A DNA stretch of 64,000 nucleotides, from contig NZ_RKQF01000001.1 of the NCBI RefSeq assembly GCF_003814875.1, positions 124,001 through 188,000 of the forward strand. Direction: 5' to 3'. Each line of letters begins with the position of its first letter. The stretch's first letter is position 1. The notes under the pieces are model-generated. The model had not been told where the DNA came from, made no database searches, and saw only the letters and a list, made by a program, of their open reading frames with translations. The DNA is from Streptomyces sp. Ag109_O5-1 (GTDB lineage: Bacteria; Actinomycetota; Actinomycetes; Streptomycetales; Streptomycetaceae). Below are positions 1 through 8,277 of this stretch, in pieces. The position numbers and the translations under genes are program-made.

Positions 1-418
1 TCGGCTGGCTCGGCTGGAAGTGAATGACGGCGTGCGGGACTTGGAGGTACTCGCTCAGGTGAAGACCGAGGAAGCTGAAGGTTGGTGCCAGAACCAGGTC
101 GGCTCCCTTCGTGCCGACCTGCGTCTCCTCAAGCATCGACATCATGCGAGGTCGTAGGACCCGGTCCATATGCCGGATGAACGCCACCGGGTTCCGTCGT
201 CCGGCGAGGAGTTCCTGGCCCTCGGCCGACTCGACGATCTCCACCGGGTCGACCGGAAGGGGATGAAGATCCAGGCCCGCATCGGCGATCAGACGCCGAT
301 AGCGGAGACTGGCCAGGATCCTCACAGTGTCGCCCCGACGGAGCAGTGCTCGCCCCAGTGCCAGGCAGGGCTGGACGTCGCCGCGGGATCCCGCGGCGAA
401 AATCGCCACTTGCCGCAT
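1..418 (-). CDS. GT1-family glycosyltransferase, N-terminal part (cut by window edge)
   Basis: The first 139 or so codons are visible; the rest lies off the left edge. The N-terminus reads MRQVAIFAAGSRGDVQP and continues with a Rossmann strand-helix pattern. The SRGDVQP element is the typical start of the acceptor-binding domain of GT1/GT28-type enzymes such as sterol, macrolide and glycopeptide glucosyltransferases, which move a sugar from an NDP-sugar to a lipid or natural-product hydroxyl. The ATG is 4 nt after the stop of the esterase gene, so the two are probably one transcript. Acceptor and sugar cannot be inferred because the nucleotide-sugar domain is not in view. Next to an acyl-ligase/PKS locus, glycosylation of a lipid or polyketide product is the natural guess, but this is inference. 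Confidence 0.8.
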   Translation of the reverse strand, partial: MRQVAIFAAGSRGDVQPCLALGRALLRRGDTVRILASLRYRRLIADAGLDLHPLPVDPVEIVESAEGQELLAGRRNPVAFIRHMDRVLRPRMMSMLEETQVGTKGADLVLAPTFSFLGLHLSEYLQVPHAVIHFQPSQP

Positions 419-422
419 GACA

Positions 423-1421
423 TCACGCCCCGATCGACTTCATGACCGACGGCCAGATGCTGTGCAACTCCGCCTGCCAGTAGGGCCAGGAATGCGTCCC
501 CGGTGTGTACAGATGCGTCGTGACGTCGACGCCCGCAGAGCGGAGCGACCACGCGAATCTCTCGATCTGACCCGACAGCGGTGCCTCGCCCAGCACGCTC
601 GCCAGCCAAACATCGGCGGGGCGTCCCCCGTCCAGCGGTCCGGACTGGCTGCTGCCCGCGGAGAGATAGACGTGCATTCCACGGAAGGCACACGGCATTG
701 CAGCAGGATTGTGGGCTTGCCAGACTTCGACGTTCTTCACCGGGTCTCCCCAGACGTCTTTAATATCGATACCCTCCTTCCCGGTACCAAAGGCGAGTTC
801 CAGGCGCACGGCAAGGTCGTTCAGATCCACGTAAGAGCTCATTGAGGCCACATAACGGAACATTCCCCGGTTGTGCGCCGCGTAGTTGAGCGCGCCGAAA
901 CCCCCCATGGACAGTCCCATGACAGCTCGTGAGTGGCTGGCACGGAACTTCTTTTCCATCAGCGGCACGAGTTCATGGGTGTGAAAGGTTTCCCAGCGGG
1001 GAGCACCGGCGAACCAGTCGCTGTAGTAACCGTTCCTTCCGGCGTCCGGCATGACGACCAGCACGTCATATTCCTTCGCCAACGCTTCCACGTCTGTCTC
1101 CCGCGTCCAGGACGTGTAGTCGTCGTCGCCGCCGTGGAACAAGTAAACAACCGGAAAGGTGGCTTCCGGCCTTTCCCTCCAGTGCACGGGAAGAATGATG
1201 CGGACCGGAATGGACATTCCCATCGCCGGAGAACTGACCATGAGATCGCGCATTCGCTTGTCGATGACTTTCATGCCAGTGACACGGGCCTCCGCATGGT
1301 GAGGCCAGGGAGAGGCGTCCGGTTTCCACTCAGCCGCGTGCGCCTCGGTCGAGAGAAAAGCCGCGGCGAGCCAGAGGCAGACCAAACTCTTTTTCGCATA
1401 CTTCAGAAAAGTGACCCACAC
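423..1421 (-). CDS. Secreted antigen-85-like esterase/acyltransferase (alpha/beta hydrolase, PF00756 type)
   Basis: 332 residues. Residues 1-29 form a Sec-type signal peptide (positive n-region, VCLWLAAAFL core, AHA-A cleavage site), so the enzyme should act outside the membrane. The nucleophile elbow is GLSMGGFGAL with Ser171. The oxyanion strand is VVYLFHGGDDDY near 91-102, and the C-terminal GTHSWPYW carries the likely catalytic His. The NGYYSDWF...WETF block near 130-146 resembles the substrate region of antigen 85 mycolyltransferases and of esterase D/FrmB proteins. Known members hydrolyse or transfer acyl groups onto sugars or small alcohols. The gene is tightly followed by the glycosyltransferase and lies downstream of a PKS/FAAL pair, but a terminator-like hairpin separates it from the PKS. 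It may have its own promoter in the 196-bp gap. Whether it is a hydrolase or a transferase is undecided. Confidence 0.85.
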   Translation of the reverse strand: MWVTFLKYAKKSLVCLWLAAAFLSTEAHAAEWKPDASPWPHHAEARVTGMKVIDKRMRDLMVSSPAMGMSIPVRIILPVHWRERPEATFPVVYLFHGGDDDYTSWTRETDVEALAKEYDVLVVMPDAGRNGYYSDWFAGAPRWETFHTHELVPLMEKKFRASHSRAVMGLSMGGFGALNYAAHNRGMFRYVASMSSYVDLNDLAVRLELAFGTGKEGIDIKDVWGDPVKNVEVWQAHNPAAMPCAFRGMHVYLSAGSSQSGPLDGGRPADVWLASVLGEAPLSGQIERFAWSLRSAGVDVTTHLYTPGTHSWPYWQAELHSIWPSVMKSIGA

Positions 1422-1573
1422 GGGCAGGAGTATGACGAAATGATCTGATTACCACCAGCAGACACTCCGTTCAACGAAGGGCAATGATCCGTACAGCCGA
1501 GCTGCGCTCGCGGGGTACCGGACCCGGCATCACCCGCTCGCAGGCCGTGCTCTGGCAGGTGAAAAGCGGCTGC

Positions 1574-1605
1574 GCCTGTTCCACAGGTGAGCCTGCGGAA
1601 CAGGC
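1574..1605 (-). terminator. Intrinsic-type terminator hairpin after the PKS gene
   Basis: GCCTGTTCC at 1574-1582 pairs with GGAACAGGC at 1597-1605 (9 bp, 14-nt loop), 13 bp beyond the PKS stop codon. There is no U-tract, as is usual in streptomycetes. It would separate PKS transcription from the esterase gene. Confidence 0.55.
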
Positions 1606-1617
1606 ACGGTGCGCCGA

Positions 1618-4600
1618 TCACCGGGTGGGCCACCCCATGGCCCGGGTGACGTGCTGCGCGATGGTCTGGACGTGCGGGGGGTCGATGACGGACAGATGGT
1701 CGCCGTCGACCGGGACGATCTCGAGGGTGGGGCACAGCGGCGCCCACCCGAGGTCGGCGTCCGGCCGGAGGTAGCGCGGGTCCAAAGCGGCGGTGAGCTG
1801 TTGCGGTTGCTTGGCGCGATAGAGCACTACGTGGCCCTCCTGGGGGCGGGGGACATACCGTTCGCCGACACGGGCGTCGATGTACGAGGTCCGTTGGTGC
1901 TCCATGATCCCTGGGCTCATGTCGAGTCCCGCCTCAGCAACCAGACGCATGACGACGTCGATCTGCTGATCGTCCGGGGTGGCCGCCAACTCTTCGTAGG
2001 GCAAGTCGAGGCGGTGCCCGTACGTCTTCTCGATGTATTCGGCGAAACGACCGAAACGCTCGAGCAGGAACTCCCGTGATTCCGGTTCCGGCAGGACGGG
2101 GGGCAGGACGGTGTCGATCAGCCCGAGAGACCCGATGTCCTGTCCCGCTTCCCTCAATTGAAGCGCCACTTCGTAGGCGAGACACCCTCCGAAGGACCAG
2201 CCGAGCAGGTGGTAGGGCCCTTCCGGCTGGATGTCACGGATGAGTGTGCGGTAGTGGGCCGCCTTCTCCTCCATGGTGCTCAGCTCGTCGACGCGTTCCA
2301 GGCCGTACACGGGCTGCTCGGCCGGCAGCAGCCCCGTCAGTGGCAGGTAGACGGAGGTCGGGCCACCGGCGGGGTGGAAGGTGAACAGCGGAGGCCGTTC
2401 CGGCCCGGGGAGGGGGGGACGCAGGGTGGTGAGTGCCGACCGACCGGTTCGGTTGACGACGGGCCGGATCAGTTCGGCGACTGCTGCGACGGTGCGCTGG
2501 GCCAGGATGGCGTCGGCCGTCAGGCTCAACTCGATGTCGTCGCCGAGGCGCCGACGAATGACGTCCGCCATGGCTGCGGCGGCGTCGCGGTCTCCGCCGG
2601 CGGTGACGAAGTCCTCCCGGACGTCCCTCGGCCCTTGCTGCAGGACTTCGGCCCAGGAGCTCGCGACCAACCGCTCCGCAGCGTCCCTGGGGTTGAGGAC
2701 ACTCGGCAGCGTGAGTGTGGACGGCTCGGCCCGGCAATTGCCCTCGGACGCCGCCGGCTGGGAACCGGCCGCCGGCTCCGTGGCGTCCAACCCGAGTTGT
2801 TCGAGTACCGCGCGTCCGATTTCACGCAGGCTGGCGCCGCGCAGCAACCGGGAGGCGGGCACGTCGACGCCGAAGTCCTGGCGGAGCGTGTTCTGGACGC
2901 GTACCGCCACCAGGGAGTCCAAGCCCAGGTCGGTCAGCGGGACCGTCTCGCCGAGCTCGGCGGCCGCGAATCCCATGATGGCCGCCGTTCTTCTGACCAG
3001 GCGTGTGTACACCGTGTCTGCGGCGGAGCTGCCGAGAGCCCCGATGCCGTGTGGGCCGACCCAGTCGTCGGCGCCGGGTGAACCGTCTTCGAGGACGCCG
3101 GAGAAGAAAGGGATGGCGGACAGGCCGGGGAACGCCTCCAGCACGCGCTCCGCGTCGAGGTGGACGACGCCCACGTGCGCGCAGTTCAGGGTGACGAGTG
3201 CCTGCAGGACGTCCATTCCTTCGCTCACCTGGATGGGCTCCAACGCCAGCACCTGGTTCCCGGCGGTCATGCCGACGTTCTCCCAGGGGCCCCAGGCGAT
3301 GGAGGTCGCGGGCAGGCCGCTGGCTCTGCGGCGCTGGGCCGCGGCGTCGAGCCAGGCGTTCGCAGCCGCATAGGCGGACTGTCCGGGTGAGCCGAGCAGT
3401 GCCGCGGCGGAACTGTAGATCACCCACCAGTCCAGATCGTGGTCGGCGATAGCCGCCTCGATGTTCCGGGCTCCTACGGCTTTCGGCCGCAGCACCGTGT
3501 CGATATCCGCCGGTTCCAGGTCGGTGATCACGCCGTCGTGCAGGACGCCGGCACAGTGCGCGATGCCGCGCAGGGTGTGGCCGTCGGCGAGCGCGGCACG
3601 CACCAGGTTCGCGGCCACGTCGAGGTCCGCGATGTCCCCTTGGACCACGGCAACGGATGTCCCCCGTTCCTGCAGTTCGGCCAGGACGGCCTGGGCCTCG
3701 GGTCCCGGGGCACGGCGTCCGTTGAGAACGATGCGCCCGGCACCCTGCTCGGCGAGCCGGCTCGCCGTGGCCAGGCCCAGTCCCGTCAGGCCCCCGGTGA
3801 TGATGTACGCGCCGTCGGGGCGGGTGAAAGCCACGGTGTCGTTGCGCTGTGCGCTGAGGTCGGCCCGGGCGAGATGCGCGGTGAGGCGTGTGCCGGACCT
3901 CCAGGCGATCTCGTCCGCGTCGCTGCCCGCGAGGAGTTCGCGGGCAAGGTCGTCGAGCGCTCCGGGCTGTTTGTCGATGTCTACCAGCGAGGCCCGCAGC
4001 TGGGGGTGTTCGAGCGCGAGAACCCGGACGAGTCCACGCAGGCAGGCGAGAGACGGCGTCCCTGGTTCCCCGGACCCCGTAGCCTGTGCCAGCACGGTGA
4101 CCATCCACAGGCGTGGCGGTTGCCGGTGCGCTGCGCCGGCCAGGCGGCGCGCCAACTGTGCCGCCCTGTGCAGTGACCGCATGTCGTCGTCGCGTTCGTC
4201 CTGCTGGAAGAGCAGGATTACGGCGCTCTGACCGTCCTGCGGACTCTCCAGCCAGGCGTCCAGTACGGCGTCGCAGGCGTCGTCCCGGGTATCGGTCGCC
4301 GTGATGTCGGTACCGCTGGCTTCCAGGGCTGCCGAGAGCGAGGCCGTGGCGTCCGGTTCGTCGCTGATGAGCAATGCACGCCGCAGATGCAGCGACGGCA
4401 GGGGAACGGTGGACTTCTCCCACTGGATACCGTACGTGCTCGTCTCAAGGGACCGCGGCACTTCCTGCCGCTCGACGGGCCTCAGCTGAACGAACCGGGC
4501 GACGATCTCGCTCGTGTCGCCCCGGGCAGAGACATGCCACTGGTCGACGTCCGCGTCTGTCGGGCCGGCGCCGCCGGCGGGCGTGCAACTGATGTCGTAG

Positions 4601-7600
4601 CCGGTGTCAAGGATGCCCGGCCCCTTGACGAGCAGGGACCCTACGCCGACCGGGACGCTATGTGCGGCGGCTTGGACGGCGCGGTCGCCGCCCGGCGGTG
4701 TGTCCGCGGCACGCTGCGCCTCCAGCATGGCGGCCAGGACATGCGCGTAGGACGACCGGTGAGGGGACCGGTGGTCCTCGGGCATGAAGTGCCGGGTGAG
4801 CGTCGGCTTCGTTTCCGGCTCGGGGTGAGGCTCGCCCTGGAGTTCCGGGGCACGGGTGACGCGGGCCGAGGCGTAGCAATGCCAAACGGTCTCGGCGCCA
4901 CGGGCGTGGAGGGTGATGGTTCCGTGTGTGCCGGAGTCCGGTTCCCACACCGTGGTCAGGGGGGTGCTGCTGGAGATGGCGAGCCACCGGTGGATCCGCA
5001 GGTCCTCGATGCCGAGGTGGGTGATGCCCTCCCGGGCCCATAGGTCCAGGCCGGCTTCGATCATCAGCTCCGCTGCCTCGGCGAGGGTCAGCACCGCTCT
5101 GCCGTGGACCGTGGCGCGAGTGCCGTGCGCGCTCGTGCCGACGTCTCCCTGCCACAACACCGCGCCGGTTCTCGGGTCGTCGGTGCGCACCCCCAGCAGG
5201 GGATGGCCACCGGCTTCGGTCGATCGGGCGGAGCGGGGGAACCAGAACCGTTCATGCCGCCACGCGGGCGTGGGCAGTGCGGTGCGCGTACCGGCGGGCC
5301 ACAGCCCAGGGTTCAGCGGGACGCCGGCGAAGTGCAGCTGCGCCAGCGCGACTCGTGCCTGGACGGCGTCGTCGGTGTTCTTGCGGAGGGTCGGGAGGAT
5401 CAGTGCCTGGTCCCCCGCAGGGGTGGCGTCGAGGCTCTCCGCAAGGGGGACGACGACGATGGGGTGGGGCGAGATCTCCAGGAACAGGGTGTGGCCGTCC
5501 TCGGCTGCCGCTGTCACCGCCTGTTGCAGGAGCACTGGGCGGCGCACGTTGGCGCACCAGTAGCTCGCGTCGGCTGCCGCGTCTGCGCGGGGATCATCGA
5601 GGACTGTGCTGTACCAGGGTGTGGCGGGTGGGTGCGGGCACAGGTCGGCAAGATCCTCGCTCAGTGGCGCCAGGATGGGATCGACCAAGGCTGTATGGGT
5701 GGCTCCGCCCAGCTCAAACAGTCGGGCGAGCCGGTCCTGATCGGTCAGCTCCTCCACCAGGTCGCGCACCGCTTGGGCCGGGCCGGCCACCGTGCAGCGT
5801 TGGGGCGAGGAGTGAACGGCGACCTCGACACCGGGAAAGCGGCTGAGGACGGCCGTCCGGGACTCTACGGGCAGCTCCACCGCGGCCATCGCGCCTGCCT
5901 GGGTGGCTTCGAGGACGGCGAGGTGGGCCGACCGGCGGACGATGACCCGCACTCCGTTTCGGTCGTCGAGAGCCCCGGCGACCACGGCGGCTGCGACCTC
6001 GCCCATCGAGTGTCCGATGACGGCGGCGGGTTCCACGCCGTGGGCCTGCATGGTCCGCGCCAGGGCCAGCTGGATTCCGAAGATCAGCGGCTGGATCCGG
6101 TCCGCTGTCTTGGCCAAATCGGCCATGAGCAGCATGTCGGTCAGGGAGGAGCCGGTCTCCGCAAGGAAGTGCGTATCGAGCTCGGATACCTGGGCGGCGA
6201 AGACGGCGTCGTCGGTCAACAAGCGCCGCCCCATGCCTTCCCACTGTGAGCCGTAACCGGAGAAGACGAAAACCGGTCGCTGCACTGTGAACGACTGCGC
6301 CGCTCGTGCGTCCGTGCACGCGGCCACCACGCCGGGTACCGTCTCCCCCCGGGCCAAGGCGGCCAGCCCGGCAGCCGCGTCGGAGCGGGTCCGTGCGACG
6401 ACGGCGGCGCAGGACGGGCCACGGCGGTGCGAGGCGAGCGTGTGGGCGATGTCGGTGAGGGCGGGCGCGTCGTCGGCTGCCACCCATTGCGACAGACTCG
6501 CGGCCGCGTCGGCGAGCCGGTCCGAGGAACGGGCTGACACCACCAGGATGTGCGGGTGGCCGGCCTCTTCGTCGTCGGCCTGCGTGGGATGCGCGCCGGT
6601 CGGGGACGCCTGCTCGAGTACGGCGTGGGCGTTCGTACCGCCGAAGCCGAAGGCCGACACACCGGCGCGCGCCGGGCGATCCCCGGCGGTGGGCCATGCG
6701 GTCGGTTCGGTGACCACGCGCAGGCCCAACTCGTCGAAGTCGATGTGGGGGTTGGGGCTGTTGTAGTGCAAGCTGGCAGGGATGCTGCCGTGATGCAGGG
6801 CCAGCGCCGTCTTGATCAGGCCGATGATGCCGGCCGCGCCTTCGAGATGGCCCAGATTGCTTTTGACCGATCCGATCAGCAGTGGCTGGTCGGGATGCCT
6901 GCCTCGTCCGACGACCGCTCCGAGAGCCTTCCCCTCGATGGGGTCTCCCAGAAGGGTGCCGGTCCCGTGCGCCTCGACGTAATCGAGTTCGGTCGCGTTG
7001 ACGCGTGCGTCGCGCAGAGCGTCGCGCAGCAGCGCTTCCTGCGCCGCCGGGTTGGGTGCCATAAGACCCGCCGAGCGCCCGTCCTGGTTTATCGCGGTGC
7101 CCCTGATGACGGCGAGCACCCTGTCGCCGTCGCGCCGGGCGTCGGCGAACCGCTTGAGCACGACGACGCCGCAGCCCTCACTGCGGGTGAATCCGTCCGC
7201 CGCGGCGTCGAAGGGTTTGCACCTGCCGTCCGCGGCCAGTGCGCCGGCCTGGTCGAGCGAGGCCGTGACCGCCGGGGACAGAAGGAGATTGACTCCTGCG
7301 GCCAGTGCCGTGTCGCACTCCCCGCTGCGCAGGCTGCGGCAAGCCAGGTGCACGGCCACGAGAGACGACGAACAGGCGGTGTCGACTGTGATGCTGGGGC
7401 CGCGCAGATCGAGCAGATAGGACACGCGGTTGGCGGCGATGCTGCCGGCGGCTCCGGTGCCGGTCCACGCGGTCAGTCGCGCGGGGTCCGAGGTGGTCAG
7501 ATGCCCGTATTCGAGGGCGCTCAGGCCGACGAAGACGCCGGTGGACGTGGTCTGCAGGGCGGGGGCGGGTACGCCCGCGTGGTCCAGTGCCTCGCAGGCG

Positions 7601-8277
7601 ACTTCGAGCAGCAGCCGTTGCTGAGGATCCATGACTTCGGCCTCGTGGGGCGTGATGCCGAAGAACTTGGCGTCGAACGCCTCGATGTCGTCGAGAAAGC
7701 CTCCCCACCGTGTGGTGGCTTCCATGAGGGCGGTGACCTCGGGCGTCGTGCCGGCGAAGTTCGGCCAGCGTTTCTCGGGCACCTGGCCGACCGCGTCCGA
7801 TCCCGCCATCAGCAGGTCCCAGAACGCGTCCGGCCCGTGCACGTTGCCGGGCAGACGGCACCCGATACCGATGACGGCGATGGCGTCGTCGTCGATGCGG
7901 GCAGTGGCGGCCGCCTCATCGGGCGTACGGGGCTGCCGGTCCGACTGCGCGGCATCGGTCTGGCCGGCGTTCACCAGGGCGGCAACGAGTTGTCCGATGG
8001 TGGGGTACTCCCACAGCAGCGTGGCCGACAGTGAACGGTCCAGGATCTTCTCGAGTTCGCCGGTCAGTCCGACGGCGTCGCGGGAGGTGAGACCGTACTC
8101 CGCCAGAGGCCGGCCGTCGTCGAGTTGTTCCGGCGAGATGCCGCTGATGTCCGACACCAGCCGCACCAGTGTGCTCCGCAGCTCGACAGCGCCCGATCCG
8201 GAGCGGCCGTCCATGATGGAAGTGGAGGCCTCGGCGTTGTCCTCAACCCGCTCCTGATGTCCGCCTGGCTGGTTCAT
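1618..8277 (-). CDS. Type I modular polyketide synthase, ACP-KS-AT-DH*-KR-ACP-carrier*-TE
   Basis: 2219 residues. N-terminal ACP at about 33-102 (GLTS, Ser65). KS at 131-555 with Cys302 in DTACSSS, His437 in EAHGTG and His477 in SNLGHLEG. AT at about 665-960 with GHSMG Ser757; the specificity region reads GATHTALVDP, so the extender is not clear. DH-like fold at 1023-1270, apparently dead (see findings). KR at 1486-1735 with GGLTGLG, Ser1623 and Tyr1636. ACP at 1753-1830 (GLDSL, Ser1788). A carrier-like domain at 1865-1940 lacks the serine. TE at 1960-2215 has GWSFGG Ser2028, Asp2055 and His2193. A leading ACP without a loading AT is the arrangement used when a FAAL loads a fatty acyl chain, and the FAAL gene overlaps by ATGA. 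One extension with ketoreduction would give a 3-hydroxyacyl product, released by the TE. Confidence 0.95.
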   Translation of the reverse strand: MNQPGGHQERVEDNAEASTSIMDGRSGSGAVELRSTLVRLVSDISGISPEQLDDGRPLAEYGLTSRDAVGLTGELEKILDRSLSATLLWEYPTIGQLVAALVNAGQTDAAQSDRQPRTPDEAAATARIDDDAIAVIGIGCRLPGNVHGPDAFWDLLMAGSDAVGQVPEKRWPNFAGTTPEVTALMEATTRWGGFLDDIEAFDAKFFGITPHEAEVMDPQQRLLLEVACEALDHAGVPAPALQTTSTGVFVGLSALEYGHLTTSDPARLTAWTGTGAAGSIAANRVSYLLDLRGPSITVDTACSSSLVAVHLACRSLRSGECDTALAAGVNLLLSPAVTASLDQAGALAADGRCKPFDAAADGFTRSEGCGVVVLKRFADARRDGDRVLAVIRGTAINQDGRSAGLMAPNPAAQEALLRDALRDARVNATELDYVEAHGTGTLLGDPIEGKALGAVVGRGRHPDQPLLIGSVKSNLGHLEGAAGIIGLIKTALALHHGSIPASLHYNSPNPHIDFDELGLRVVTEPTAWPTAGDRPARAGVSAFGFGGTNAHAVLEQASPTGAHPTQADDEEAGHPHILVVSARSSDRLADAAASLSQWVAADDAPALTDIAHTLASHRRGPSCAAVVARTRSDAAAGLAALARGETVPGVVAACTDARAAQSFTVQRPVFVFSGYGSQWEGMGRRLLTDDAVFAAQVSELDTHFLAETGSSLTDMLLMADLAKTADRIQPLIFGIQLALARTMQAHGVEPAAVIGHSMGEVAAAVVAGALDDRNGVRVIVRRSAHLAVLEATQAGAMAAVELPVESRTAVLSRFPGVEVAVHSSPQRCTVAGPAQAVRDLVEELTDQDRLARLFELGGATHTALVDPILAPLSEDLADLCPHPPATPWYSTVLDDPRADAAADASYWCANVRRPVLLQQAVTAAAEDGHTLFLEISPHPIVVVPLAESLDATPAGDQALILPTLRKNTDDAVQARVALAQLHFAGVPLNPGLWPAGTRTALPTPAWRHERFWFPRSARSTEAGGHPLLGVRTDDPRTGAVLWQGDVGTSAHGTRATVHGRAVLTLAEAAELMIEAGLDLWAREGITHLGIEDLRIHRWLAISSSTPLTTVWEPDSGTHGTITLHARGAETVWHCYASARVTRAPELQGEPHPEPETKPTLTRHFMPEDHRSPHRSSYAHVLAAMLEAQRAADTPPGGDRAVQAAAHSVPVGVGSLLVKGPGILDTGYDISCTPAGGAGPTDADVDQWHVSARGDTSEIVARFVQLRPVERQEVPRSLETSTYGIQWEKSTVPLPSLHLRRALLISDEPDATASLSAALEASGTDITATDTRDDACDAVLDAWLESPQDGQSAVILLFQQDERDDDMRSLHRAAQLARRLAGAAHRQPPRLWMVTVLAQATGSGEPGTPSLACLRGLVRVLALEHPQLRASLVDIDKQPGALDDLARELLAGSDADEIAWRSGTRLTAHLARADLSAQRNDTVAFTRPDGAYIITGGLTGLGLATASRLAEQGAGRIVLNGRRAPGPEAQAVLAELQERGTSVAVVQGDIADLDVAANLVRAALADGHTLRGIAHCAGVLHDGVITDLEPADIDTVLRPKAVGARNIEAAIADHDLDWWVIYSSAAALLGSPGQSAYAAANAWLDAAAQRRRASGLPATSIAWGPWENVGMTAGNQVLALEPIQVSEGMDVLQALVTLNCAHVGVVHLDAERVLEAFPGLSAIPFFSGVLEDGSPGADDWVGPHGIGALGSSAADTVYTRLVRRTAAIMGFAAAELGETVPLTDLGLDSLVAVRVQNTLRQDFGVDVPASRLLRGASLREIGRAVLEQLGLDATEPAAGSQPAASEGNCRAEPSTLTLPSVLNPRDAAERLVASSWAEVLQQGPRDVREDFVTAGGDRDAAAAMADVIRRRLGDDIELSLTADAILAQRTVAAVAELIRPVVNRTGRSALTTLRPPLPGPERPPLFTFHPAGGPTSVYLPLTGLLPAEQPVYGLERVDELSTMEEKAAHYRTLIRDIQPEGPYHLLGWSFGGCLAYEVALQLREAGQDIGSLGLIDTVLPPVLPEPESREFLLERFGRFAEYIEKTYGHRLDLPYEELAATPDDQQIDVVMRLVAEAGLDMSPGIMEHQRTSYIDARVGERYVPRPQEGHVVLYRAKQPQQLTAALDPRYLRPDADLGWAPLCPTLEIVPVDGDHLSVIDPPHVQTIAQHVTRAMGWPTR

